64,000 nt of DNA, from NCBI RefSeq assembly GCF_041359055.1, contig NZ_JBGJKZ010000006.1, positions 124,001-188,000 on the forward strand, read 5' to 3'. Source of the DNA: Paenalcaligenes hominis_A. GTDB lineage: Bacteria > Pseudomonadota > Gammaproteobacteria > Burkholderiales > Burkholderiaceae_B. Of the stretch, positions 16,925 through 25,434 are shown piece after piece. Every line of letters starts with the position of its first letter. Positions within the stretch are counted from its first letter, which is position 1. A program made the position numbers and the translations under genes. The notes below the pieces were generated by a model, which was not told where the DNA came from, made no database searches, and saw nothing but the letters and a program-made list of their open reading frames with translations.

Positions 16925-18262
16925 ATGAGCGCTATTTCTCTTACTTATGCCTCCGTGCCCTTGCAGCTGGATGAGCTAATTGCGTCCGAGCTTCCTTTTT
17001 GCCAAACGCTCTACAATCAGCAGGACGAACTACATCAAGACATTCAGAATTGCTTTTCGTTTTTTTTAGAAAACCAAGCAGATTTGCCTTTATATGTGGT
17101 TCAGGAGCCCAATGCAGAGCGTATTCAACACGAATTGAGCCAGTACTATCAAATGCTCAAGGACGCACTCAAGCAAGCCTTTGAGCTACCTATGGATCAG
17201 CTCCGCTATTGGTTCGATTGCTCTGCTGCGCATGATGTGGGGTTTGGGGCATTTGTGGATTATGCCAAAGCGACTTTTGTGGATCACACACAGAACCGCA
17301 CTGCTTTTACTCCCGCCTCTAGCGCTATTTACGGGCGCTTAGATGCAGTGGTTGACCCGGATACGGGTGAGGTCGTGGGCGTGTATGAGTTCAACGGTGA
17401 TACCCCTGTGATGTTGTTTGAGTCCATCAATTTACAAAATAAAATTGTGACTGAATTGGGCCAAGCCGATAATCAAGCTAATGAATGGTGGGAAATCACC
17501 CAAAACCGCTTCCGTGGTCTAGCTGGTAAAACCATCGCGGTGGTCTGCGATGTCAGCTATATTGAAGACAGCACCACCTCAGAAACCATTGCTCAGGTAT
17601 TAGATGCTGTAGGGGCACAGGTGTATTTCACCACCATTGAAAGCTTGAATCACACCTTATTAGATATTGAAAAACCGTTTCGTATTGATGGGGTCGCAAC
17701 GCCACCTGATGCGGTATTCATGCTGTTACCTTGGGAAGAAATGTGGAGCTCAGGCCGAGATGTATTAGCTCATTGGCCCCATTGGTATAAAAATGTGCAT
17801 TTTTTCGAACCCGCATGGCGTTGGTTTATGTCGCACAAAGGGCTTTTGGCATGGGCCAGTTTTTTACTGGCGGAAGACCCTGATTTTGCAGCACGGTGGG
17901 CTCATGTACCGCATTTACATACCGAACTGAGTCCCGATTATTTTATTGCCAACCATTTAGATTACGTGGTGAAGCCTGTTATTGGTAGACTAAGTCAAAA
18001 CATCCAAATTGTGCAAAACAACCACGTTATCACCCAAACAGACGGTCACTATGGGGCAGAACCCATGGTGTACCAACAATACTGCCCACCACACCATGTC
18101 GCTGACCGCCCCAATATGATCCTAGGGGGCTGGCTGGCCGGAGAGCAAGTGGCTACCTTATGCTTTAGAGAATTCGATGGCGCGGTATTAGACTTACAAA
18201 ATGAACGCTTTATTGCTCATCTGCTGGTTCCAAACACCGCAATAAGCCCAAGCGACTATTAA
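16925..18262 (+). CDS. Glutathionylspermidine synthase family ATP-grasp protein (YgiC-like)
   Basis: A 445-residue protein with the GSP_synth ATP-grasp pattern: GVYEFNGDTPVMLFES near residue 157 (the YN.DTP substrate loop), VMLLPWEEMW, EPAWRWFMSHKGLL, and DYVVKPVIGRLSQN with the ATP-binding lysine. E. coli Gsp synthetase joins glutathione and spermidine, but the YgiC/YjfC branch lacks the amidase domain and its substrate is unknown. This protein also has only the synthetase half and is longer than YgiC by about 60 residues at the N-terminus. It ends 10 bases before obgE. Confidence 0.85.
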   Translation: MSAISLTYASVPLQLDELIASELPFCQTLYNQQDELHQDIQNCFSFFLENQADLPLYVVQEPNAERIQHELSQYYQMLKDALKQAFELPMDQLRYWFDCSAAHDVGFGAFVDYAKATFVDHTQNRTAFTPASSAIYGRLDAVVDPDTGEVVGVYEFNGDTPVMLFESINLQNKIVTELGQADNQANEWWEITQNRFRGLAGKTIAVVCDVSYIEDSTTSETIAQVLDAVGAQVYFTTIESLNHTLLDIEKPFRIDGVATPPDAVFMLLPWEEMWSSGRDVLAHWPHWYKNVHFFEPAWRWFMSHKGLLAWASFLLAEDPDFAARWAHVPHLHTELSPDYFIANHLDYVVKPVIGRLSQNIQIVQNNHVITQTDGHYGAEPMVYQQYCPPHHVADRPNMILGGWLAGEQVATLCFREFDGAVLDLQNERFIAHLLVPNTAISPSDY

Positions 18263-18272
18263 TGGAAAGAAT

Positions 18273-19388
18273 ATGAAATTTGTAGACGAAGCCACCATTG
18301 AAGTACAAGGCGGAAAAGGAGGCAATGGCGCTGCTTCTTTTAGACGCGAAAAATTTATCCCTAAAGGCGGCCCTGATGGCGGCGACGGCGGTCGAGGCGG
18401 CTCCGTGTTTGCCGTTGCTGATCGTAACGTAAACACGCTAATTGATTACCGTTACGCACGCCTGCACAAAGGTCGCAACGGTGAGCACGGTCGTGGTTCA
18501 GACCAATACGGTGCCGCAGGTGAAGACATTACGCTGCGTTTTCCTGTGGGCACTACTATATACGATGCCGAAACCGGCGAGTTACTCTTTGACTTAGATC
18601 ACCACGATCAACAAGTCACTCTAGCCCAAGGCGGCCAAGGCGGTTTGGGTAATCTGCACTTTAAAAGCAGTATTAACCGAGCGCCCCGCCAATACACCAA
18701 CGGCACCGAAGGTGAGCAACGCAAACTTCGCCTTGAGCTTAAAGTATTGGCTGACGTTGGGTTGCTAGGTTTACCCAATGCCGGTAAATCTACCTTTATC
18801 AGTCAGGTCTCTAATGCACGACCACGTATTGCTGATTACCCATTTACTACCTTACACCCTAACTTAGGGGTGGTACGTAGTTCAGCCGCGCATAGCTTTG
18901 TGATTGCCGATTTACCTGGCTTAATCTCGGGCGCTTCCGAGGGGGCTGGTCTAGGTCATCTGTTTCTCAGGCATCTATCGCGTACACGTTTATTGCTGCA
19001 TATTGTGGATGTCAGCCATCTAGACCCCGAGGTCGATCCCCTAGAAAAAGCTGTCGAGGAAATAGAGACCATTGTCGAAGAACTACGTCTCTACAACCCA
19101 GAACTCTATAAAAAACCTCGCTGGTTAGCACTCAACAAGATTGATATGCTTGAAGACCCCACTGCGTTTAAAGCGGCTTTGTGCGAGCGTTTAAACTGGA
19201 AAGGCCCCGTTTTTGAAATGTCTGCCCTCACCGGTCAAGGCACTCAGACTTTGGTATTAAAAATTCAAAGTTGGCTTGATCAACAACAGGCCGAAGAACA
19301 ACGTCTGTTAAATGAAGCACAGGCCGACTTTGAGCCTGACGATCCGCGTTTTAAGCCAAATCGACAAAACATTGATCAAGACGAGTAA
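18273..19388 (+). CDS. obgE: Obg family GTPase
   Basis: A 371-residue Obg GTPase involved in 50S subunit maturation and stress control. The glycine-rich Obg fold occupies residues 1-158 (MKFVDEATIEVQGGKGGNGAASFRREKF, GGPDGGDGGRGG). The G domain follows: G1 GLPNAGKST, G2 DYPFTTLHPNLG, G3 DLPGLI, G4 NKID, G5 MSALTGQG. The C-terminal tail is short and acidic. It normally follows rplU-rpmA; here the YgiB/YgiC-like pair lies between. Confidence 0.97.
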   Translation: MKFVDEATIEVQGGKGGNGAASFRREKFIPKGGPDGGDGGRGGSVFAVADRNVNTLIDYRYARLHKGRNGEHGRGSDQYGAAGEDITLRFPVGTTIYDAETGELLFDLDHHDQQVTLAQGGQGGLGNLHFKSSINRAPRQYTNGTEGEQRKLRLELKVLADVGLLGLPNAGKSTFISQVSNARPRIADYPFTTLHPNLGVVRSSAAHSFVIADLPGLISGASEGAGLGHLFLRHLSRTRLLLHIVDVSHLDPEVDPLEKAVEEIETIVEELRLYNPELYKKPRWLALNKIDMLEDPTAFKAALCERLNWKGPVFEMSALTGQGTQTLVLKIQSWLDQQQAEEQRLLNEAQADFEPDDPRFKPNRQNIDQDE

Positions 19389-19472
19389 AAGCTCAGCACA
19401 ACATGAAAAAGCGGGATTATCATAGAGGTTTAACTTGTCAATTGATCTCGCTTTACTTTTAATGGTTCATTT

Positions 19473-20612
19473 ATGTCTCATGCGACAACATCGGTAGTTG
19501 CTGACTCCCAACGTTTAGTAGTGAAAGTCGGCTCCTCCTTGGTCACCAACCAAGGCAAAGGCATTGACCGCGCTGCGGTCAAAGAATGGTCTGCTCAAAT
19601 TGCACAGCTGCATCAACAAGGCAAACAAGTGGTGTTGGTTTCCAGCGGTGCTATTGCCGAGGGTATTGTACGCTTAGGATGGCCGCGTCGGCCTACCGCT
19701 ATGCATGAACTACAAGCGGCGGCAGCCGTAGGGCAAATGGGTTTAATTCAAGCCTACGAGGTGGCTTTTGCCGAGCATGGCATACGAACTGCACAGGTGT
19801 TATTAACGCACGAAGATCTGGCGGATCGCACTCGATATCTCAACGCTCGTAGTACCCTCTATACGCTTTTAAACTTAGGTGTAGTGCCTATCGTGAACGA
19901 AAACGATACCGTGATTACCGATGAGATTCGTCTAGGTGACAATGACACCCTAGGTGCTTTAGTCACTAATCTTATCGAGGGCGATTCCCTTATTATTCTT
20001 ACCGATCAATCGGGACTGTACAGTGCCGACCCGCGCTCTAACCCCGATGCTCAATTTATTTCCCATGCCCAAGCCGGCGACCCTGCTTTGGAAAAAATGG
20101 CAGGCGGAGCAGGTAGCAGTGTTGGGACGGGCGGTATGATCACCAAGGTCCTCGCGGCTAAACGGGCGGCTAATAGCGGTGGCGACACTATTATCGCTTC
20201 AGGTCATGAGCCTAATGTATTAGTGCGACTGGCCCAAGGTGAGTGCATAGGCACCGAACTACGAGCCGAGCTACCTGTACAAAGTGCGCGCCAACGATGG
20301 TTATCAAGCCATTTACGCGTGCGCGGCAAAGTTCGCCTCGATGCTGGTGCCATCAAAGCCCTGAAAGAAGACCATAAAAGCCTATTAGCCATCGGCGTCA
20401 CCGCCGTCATAGGTGACTTTAACCGCGGGGATGTTGTAGCATGTATTGATGAATCCGGCGTTGAACATAGCCGTGGTCTTATCAACTATTCCAGCGCAGA
20501 CACGCGGCGTATTATGGGCTCTCCAAGTCATGCCATTGCTGACTTATTAGGCTCTATGTCAGATGCCGAACTCATTCATCGCGACAACATGGTCGTCAAC
20601 TACTCAAAGTAA
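19473..20612 (+). CDS. proB: Glutamate 5-kinase
   Basis: ProB phosphorylates glutamate in the first step of proline synthesis and is normally inhibited by proline. The 379-residue protein has the amino-acid-kinase domain (VVKVGSSLVTN near 15, VSSGAIAEG, NENDTV, LGDNDTLGALVTNL, GGMITKVLAAKRA) followed by a C-terminal PUA domain from about residue 280 (VRLDAGAIKALKEDHKSLLAIGVT). Gene order obgE-proB is typical for Burkholderiales. No strong ribosome binding site precedes the ATG. dadA follows after 23 bases. Confidence 0.96.
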   Translation: MSHATTSVVADSQRLVVKVGSSLVTNQGKGIDRAAVKEWSAQIAQLHQQGKQVVLVSSGAIAEGIVRLGWPRRPTAMHELQAAAAVGQMGLIQAYEVAFAEHGIRTAQVLLTHEDLADRTRYLNARSTLYTLLNLGVVPIVNENDTVITDEIRLGDNDTLGALVTNLIEGDSLIILTDQSGLYSADPRSNPDAQFISHAQAGDPALEKMAGGAGSSVGTGGMITKVLAAKRAANSGGDTIIASGHEPNVLVRLAQGECIGTELRAELPVQSARQRWLSSHLRVRGKVRLDAGAIKALKEDHKSLLAIGVTAVIGDFNRGDVVACIDESGVEHSRGLINYSSADTRRIMGSPSHAIADLLGSMSDAELIHRDNMVVNYSK

Positions 20613-20635
20613 AGCCTTATCACTAAGGAAAAATC

Positions 20636-21889
20636 ATGAAAGTGCTTGTGCTAGGCGCTGGCGTTGCAGGGGTCTGTAGCGCCTATTATTTAGCCAAACA
20701 AGGCCACAGCGTCACCGTTATCGATCGTTTAGAAGGCTCAGCCATGGAGACCAGCTTTGGCAATGCTGGGCAGGTTTCTTTCGGCTACGCCTCACCCTGG
20801 GCAGCCCCAGGCATTCCCTTAAAAGCTGCTAAATGGTTATTTGCTGAACACCCTCCTTTTAGTTTTAAACCTGACGGCAGCCTATATCAGTTGCAGTGGT
20901 TACTAAAAATGTGGGCAAACTGCACCCCCGCCAATTACAAAACCAACAAGGAACGAATGGTACGCGTTGCTGACTACAGTCGCAAATGCTTAGCCAAACT
21001 ACGAGAAGACACGCATATTCAATACGAAGCGCGCCAAAAAGGCACACTACAACTGTTTCGTACAGATCAACAGATGGCAGCTTCCGAAGCCGATATGCGT
21101 GTTCTAGAGGAAATGGGCGTTGCCTTCCAGCTTTTAGGACGTGATCAGCTCGCTAGTGCCGAGCCAGCTTTAGAACTAGTCAAAGAAAAATTTGTAGGCG
21201 GGCTGCGCTTACCCGATGATGAAACGGGCGACTGCCGCTTATTTACTTTAGCGCTGACTAAAATGGCAGAAGAGCTTGGGGTAGAGTTCAGATTTAATGA
21301 GTCCATTCAACAAATCCAACGCCAAGGCGACACCATTAGCGGCGTCATTAGCAATGGGCAGCTAATTACCGCCGATGCGTATTTGGTATGTTTAGGCTCA
21401 TGGTCTAGACCGTTATTACGCAATATTGCCCCGATTCCGGTCTACCCCTTAAAGGGCTATTCCATTACTGTGCCTATTGCAGACCCTAAGTTTGCCCCAC
21501 AATCTACCTTGTTAGATGAAAGCTATAAAATTGCTTTAACCCGTTTTGATAACCGGATACGGGTAGGCGGTATGGCCGAAGTGGCTGGGTTTGATAAAAC
21601 ACTTAATCCAAAACGCCAAGCTACGTTATTAATGGTATTAAATGACTTATTCCCTAAGGCTAGCCATGAAAAAAAAGAAGTGAACTTTTGGACTGGCTTG
21701 CGTCCAAAAACCCCAGATAGTGTGCCTATTATTGGTAAAGGCCCTGCTAAAAACCTATTTTTAAATATAGGCCATGGCACCTTGGGTTGGACCATGAGCA
21801 CAGGTAGCGCAAGTGTAATTGCTGATATTATCTCGGGCAAAGAGCCAGAGATACGGGTTGATGACCTTAATTTAAGCCGTTACCAATAA
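20636..21889 (+). CDS. dadA: D-amino acid dehydrogenase small subunit type (DadA)
   Basis: A 417-residue DAO-family flavoprotein that oxidises D-amino acids such as D-alanine to the 2-oxo acid and passes electrons to the respiratory chain. The FAD-binding start is VLGAGVAGVCSAYYLAKQGHSVTVIDR, followed by ETSFGNAGQVSFGYASPWAAPG, a DadA hallmark. The C-terminal GLRPKTPDSVPIIGKGP and NIGHGTLGWTMSTGSASV also match. The ATG follows TAAGGAAAAATC. Its stop is 4 bases from the stop of the convergent regulator, with no clear terminator between them. Confidence 0.92.
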   Translation: MKVLVLGAGVAGVCSAYYLAKQGHSVTVIDRLEGSAMETSFGNAGQVSFGYASPWAAPGIPLKAAKWLFAEHPPFSFKPDGSLYQLQWLLKMWANCTPANYKTNKERMVRVADYSRKCLAKLREDTHIQYEARQKGTLQLFRTDQQMAASEADMRVLEEMGVAFQLLGRDQLASAEPALELVKEKFVGGLRLPDDETGDCRLFTLALTKMAEELGVEFRFNESIQQIQRQGDTISGVISNGQLITADAYLVCLGSWSRPLLRNIAPIPVYPLKGYSITVPIADPKFAPQSTLLDESYKIALTRFDNRIRVGGMAEVAGFDKTLNPKRQATLLMVLNDLFPKASHEKKEVNFWTGLRPKTPDSVPIIGKGPAKNLFLNIGHGTLGWTMSTGSASVIADIISGKEPEIRVDDLNLSRYQ

Positions 21890-21893
21890 GCTT

Positions 21894-22688
21894 TTACATT
21901 ATCTGAATCGGAGCGCCAAACATATAGCCCCATTTGTAAATAGAACGAATAGGCAAGGTGAGGCCCTCCGATGCAGCTTTACGCTTTAACCGACTAATAA
22001 CTACACCTAATCGGTTATGCCCAGAGATAGCTGCTGACTCTATCGAGTTCTTTTCGCTAATAGCTTGTAATAACTGTTCGTGGCTGGCACGGCGATCGGC
22101 TTGGCTACACAAGGTATGCAAAAACTGCCGTTCTGTAGTGGTGAGGGCCAATTTATGCGCCTCTGGGCTAACTAAAGTCCATCCATCGTCCTTGAGATGC
22201 CAGATTTCTGATTTCTTTTCCGGGATTGTAGGTACCGCAGGAGCCACAGGAGCCATAGTTAAAGGACGTTGATTGCTAGGTACCCGAACACGGCGTAATA
22301 AGCATTCTATTTTTGCCACCCAAAGTGCCGTGCTAGTCTCAAAAATGCAATAATCATCAGCCCCGCTATATAAGGCTTGCAAAGCAAGCTCTTCGCTAAA
22401 AGAGGATAACTCCACCATAATAGGTAAGTAACCACTATGCATGCGTAGACGTGAAATAGCCGCCAGACTTTCATTTTCTAGGCCAGAAATCATAAATAAT
22501 ATGGAACTAACTGTGCCAACGGAATGAAATGCTTTTGTGGCAGCGGGATAAAACGATCTGGGCTCGGTATAGACAACAACCTCGAAACCCGCAGCGCGTA
22601 AGTCATCTTGGCGGCTCTGGAGTGCAGCGCTACGTGCGGACTGGTGCGGCTGATACCAAATAATAGTAGGGGCGGATTGTGCAAGCAT
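21894..22688 (-). CDS. OmpR/PhoB-type transcriptional regulator with degenerate receiver domain
   Basis: A 264-residue protein. The C-terminal half (about 165-260) is a clear OmpR winged helix: ALTTTERQFLHTLC, GHNRLGVVISRLKRKA (recognition helix) and IRSIYKWGYMFGAP. The N-terminal 120 residues have receiver-like alternation but no phosphorylation chemistry: the acidic pair is replaced in IIWYQPHQS, the phosphoacceptor strand reads SILFMISGLENES, and the switch lysine is absent (DDYCIFETS). A Pro/Ala-rich linker joins the halves. It probably works without a kinase; none is encoded nearby. It converges on dadA and diverges from the XRE gene, either of which could be a target. Confidence 0.8.
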   Translation of the reverse strand: MLAQSAPTIIWYQPHQSARSAALQSRQDDLRAAGFEVVVYTEPRSFYPAATKAFHSVGTVSSILFMISGLENESLAAISRLRMHSGYLPIMVELSSFSEELALQALYSGADDYCIFETSTALWVAKIECLLRRVRVPSNQRPLTMAPVAPAVPTIPEKKSEIWHLKDDGWTLVSPEAHKLALTTTERQFLHTLCSQADRRASHEQLLQAISEKNSIESAAISGHNRLGVVISRLKRKAASEGLTLPIRSIYKWGYMFGAPIQIM

Positions 22689-22811
22689 TTCCTATCCTTT
22701 TATTACGAAAAGAACGACGCTGTTACATCGATGATAAAGGCTTCATTCTAACATCACAAAAGTGATAGTGATTACCACCAACGCGTTTAAAATAGGTCGT
22801 TCAATATAGGA

Positions 22812-23174
22812 GTGAATACATTTGCTGAGCGTCTTCTTTATGCCCGTCGATTACGCGGCTATACCCAAAATCAACTAGCAACTTTGTGTGGCTTATCGCA
22901 GAGCACAATTGCTAGTTATGAGGCTGGCACGCGCCTGCACGCACGCAATTTATTGAGCCTTGCGAAAATACTAAAAGTCAGCCCCACCTGGCTAGAACAA
23001 GGTACTGGACCTATTTTCTCTACTTTACAAGAAACCACCCCTAATTACAGCCACAGCTGGCCCTTTACAGGGGTAAGTCCTGATGACCTATTGCAACTTA
23101 ATGAGCAGCAACTCACCACAATAGAGAACGTGATAAAAGCCTTGCTACTTTCTTGGCCCCAAAAAAAGAAATAA
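22812..23174 (+). CDS. XRE-family helix-turn-helix regulator
   Basis: A 120-residue protein with an N-terminal Cro/C1 helix-turn-helix (residues about 5-60: FAERLLYARRLRGYTQNQLATLCGLSQSTIASYEAGT) and a tail with WPFTGVSPDDLLQLNEQQLTTIENVIKALL, a pattern seen in chromosomal XRE regulators of Burkholderiales. The only usable in-frame start is GTG at 22812, but the AGGAG ribosome binding site ends on that GTG, which is unusually close. It diverges from the degenerate-receiver regulator across about 120 bases. Function unknown; no phage genes are nearby. Confidence 0.85.
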   Translation: MNTFAERLLYARRLRGYTQNQLATLCGLSQSTIASYEAGTRLHARNLLSLAKILKVSPTWLEQGTGPIFSTLQETTPNYSHSWPFTGVSPDDLLQLNEQQLTTIENVIKALLLSWPQKKK

Positions 23175-23249
23175 TCGCCGTCACCTAGCCTCTCAAAGGG
23201 TTATCCCTAGGTTATATAAAAGACCTCATTAAATCCTATATACTTGTTT

Positions 23250-23351
23250 GCACGCGGGGGTACTGCCTGCCTGAAGCTGTTTTATGTTCAGGCATGTGGT
23301 TGAGATAAACCCTTCGTACCAGTACGGATAATGCCGATGCTGGGAGCGTGT
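23250..23351 (+). ncRNA. TPP riboswitch (THI element) aptamer upstream of thiC
   Basis: The conserved thi-box core is plain: TGAGATAAACCCTT (23301-23314) and GGATAATGCCGATGCTGGGA (23326-23345). The closing helix P1 is formed by CACGC (23251-23255) and GCGTG (23346-23350). Thiamine pyrophosphate binding normally represses the gene downstream, here thiC. A T-rich TATATACT element at 23237-23244 could be the promoter -10. Confidence 0.93.
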
Positions 23352-23355
23352 CACA

Positions 23356-23414
23356 GCCTAGTTCCTAGGCGACTTCACACCCCTCCCCTCGGCTCCATTA
23401 ATTTATTTTGGAGC
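23356..23414 (+). promoter_or_regulatory. Riboswitch expression platform with SD-sequestering hairpin
   Basis: Two perfect hairpins follow the aptamer: GCCTAG/CTAGGC at 23356-23370 with a 3-base loop, and GCTCCA (23392-23397) with TGGAGC (23409-23414), which covers the GGAG ribosome binding site of thiC. No T-run is seen, so control is probably at translation initiation. Confidence 0.65.
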
Positions 23415-23419
23415 GAATC

Positions 23420-25333
23420 TTGACTAAAAATCCAGAGTTCTCAGCCCGCACCGCAACGGTCGATGCTGCAGCTATCAAACCTTTACCTAATTCACGCAAA
23501 GTTTACGAAGTGGGCTCTAGACCCGATATTCGTGTGCCATTTCGTGAAATTTCTCAAAGTGACACGGGTGGTATTTTTGGCGATGAAAAAAATCCACCCA
23601 TTACGGTATACGATACTAGTGGCCCCTACACCGACCCCACGAGTCAAATCGACATTCGTAAAGGTCTACCCGCCCTGCGCGCTAAGTGGATTAGCGAACG
23701 TAATGATACCGAAATCCTAAGCGGCCTAAGCAGCGAATACGGTCGCGCCCGTCAAACCGACGAGGCCCTTAAATCCATGCGATTTGAACTAAGCCGCCAG
23801 CCGCGTCGTGCTAAAGCAGGTAAAAATGTTACGCAAATGCACTATGCACGCCAAGGCATTATTACCCCAGAAATGGAGTTCGTGGCTATTCGTGAAAACT
23901 TACGTCGTGAGCATTATATTGAGTCTTTGCGCAATAGCGGTCCCGAAGGCGAGCGTATGGCAGCACGCCTAACACGCTCTCATCCCGGCCAAGGCTTTGG
24001 TGCACACATACCAGACGTAATTACTCCCGAGTTTGTGCGCAAAGAAATCGCTGAAGGCCGCGCCATCTTACCAGCGAATATTAACCACCCTGAAATTGAG
24101 CCCATGATTATTGGACGCAACTTCTTGGTTAAAATTAACGCAAATATCGGTAACTCCGCCTTAGGCTCTACTATCTACGACGAAGTGGAGAAAATGACTT
24201 GGGCCACGCGTTGGGGTGGCGACACCATTATGGATTTATCCACGGGCAAAAACATTCATGAAACCCGTGAGTGGATTGTGCGCAACTCGCCCGTACCTGT
24301 TGGCACGGTGCCTATTTACCAAGCTCTTGAAAAAGTAAATGGCGTCGCCGAAGACCTTACATGGGAAATTTTCCGCGACACCCTAATCGAACAAGCCGAG
24401 CAAGGGGTGGACTACTTCACCATTCATGCAGGGGTACGTTTGGCGTATGTGCCCCTCACCGCCAACCGCATGACTGGCATTGTGTCGCGCGGCGGTTCCA
24501 TTATGGCTAAATGGTGCTTAGCGCATCACAAGGAAAGTTTCCTCTACGAGCACTTTGAGGAAATCTGTGAAATCATGAAAGCCTATGACGTTAGCTTTTC
24601 TCTTGGTGATGGTTTACGCCCAGGTTCCGGTTACGATGCTAACGATGAAGCACAGTTTGCTGAGCTCAAAACCTTAGGTGAACTAACCCAAATCGCTTGG
24701 AAACACGACGTCCAAGTCATGATTGAAGGCCCCGGCCATGTTCCCATGCACCTCATCAAAGAGAACATGGACATGCAACTAAAGCATTGTCACGAGGCTC
24801 CGTTCTACACCTTAGGCCCACTGACCACAGATATTGCCCCAGGCTATGATCACATTACGTCAGGAATTGGCGCAGCGATGATTGGCTGGTATGGCACGGC
24901 TATGTTGTGCTATGTCACGCCCAAAGAGCACCTTGGGTTACCCAATAAAAAAGACGTCAAAGACGGCATTATTACGTATAAGATCGCGGCGCATGCTGCT
25001 GATCTAGCCAAAGGCCACCCGGCTGCTGCCATTCGTGACAATGCCTTATCTAAAGCCCGTTTTGAATTCCGTTGGGAAGACCAGTTCAATTTAGGCTTAG
25101 ACCCCGATACCGCTCGTGCTTTTCATGATGAAACCTTGCCTAAAGACTCTATGAAAGTGGCCCATTTCTGCTCTATGTGTGGGCCTAAATTTTGTAGCAT
25201 GAAAATCTCGCAAGACGTGCGTGATTACGCCAAAGAGCACGGCTTAGACGAAAGCTCTGCGCTACAAAAAGGCATGGAGGAAAAATCCATCGAGTTTCTG
25301 AAAACTGGCGCTAAACTTTATCACGAGGCCTAA
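23420..25333 (+). CDS. thiC: Phosphomethylpyrimidine synthase
   Basis: ThiC is the radical-SAM enzyme that rearranges aminoimidazole ribotide into HMP phosphate, the pyrimidine half of thiamine. The 637-residue protein has the family domains and the C-terminal iron-sulfur motif CSMCGPKFC near the end; other hallmarks are GRNFLVKINANIGNS, TIHAGVRL, SRGGSIMAKWC and EGPGHVPMH. The TTG at 23420 is chosen as start since GGAG lies 6 bases upstream; another in-frame TTG at 23408 overlaps that site. A TPP riboswitch sits directly upstream, and a bidirectional terminator follows. Confidence 0.97.
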   Translation: MTKNPEFSARTATVDAAAIKPLPNSRKVYEVGSRPDIRVPFREISQSDTGGIFGDEKNPPITVYDTSGPYTDPTSQIDIRKGLPALRAKWISERNDTEILSGLSSEYGRARQTDEALKSMRFELSRQPRRAKAGKNVTQMHYARQGIITPEMEFVAIRENLRREHYIESLRNSGPEGERMAARLTRSHPGQGFGAHIPDVITPEFVRKEIAEGRAILPANINHPEIEPMIIGRNFLVKINANIGNSALGSTIYDEVEKMTWATRWGGDTIMDLSTGKNIHETREWIVRNSPVPVGTVPIYQALEKVNGVAEDLTWEIFRDTLIEQAEQGVDYFTIHAGVRLAYVPLTANRMTGIVSRGGSIMAKWCLAHHKESFLYEHFEEICEIMKAYDVSFSLGDGLRPGSGYDANDEAQFAELKTLGELTQIAWKHDVQVMIEGPGHVPMHLIKENMDMQLKHCHEAPFYTLGPLTTDIAPGYDHITSGIGAAMIGWYGTAMLCYVTPKEHLGLPNKKDVKDGIITYKIAAHAADLAKGHPAAAIRDNALSKARFEFRWEDQFNLGLDPDTARAFHDETLPKDSMKVAHFCSMCGPKFCSMKISQDVRDYAKEHGLDESSALQKGMEEKSIEFLKTGAKLYHEA

Positions 25334-25373
25334 TTCCTACAGCTAAGCCAATCAGCTTGGTTGGTAGGGTATA

Positions 25374-25408
25374 AAAAAACTGAGCGCAGCATATGCGCTC
25401 AGTTTTTT
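25374..25408. terminator. Bidirectional terminator between thiC and the OmpA-like gene
   Basis: Perfect 15-bp inverted repeat with arms AAAAAACTGAGCGCA and TGCGCTCAGTTTTTT around a 5-base loop. A-run and T-run flank the GC core, so it can terminate both converging genes. Confidence 0.9.
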
Positions 25409-25434
25409 GTTGTTGGGCTTAAAGTAGTTAAAAA

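Noticed and set aside
22812..23174. XRE regulator as a sign of a prophage
   Set aside because: No integrase, structural phage genes, attachment repeats or tRNA nearby; neighbours are housekeeping genes.
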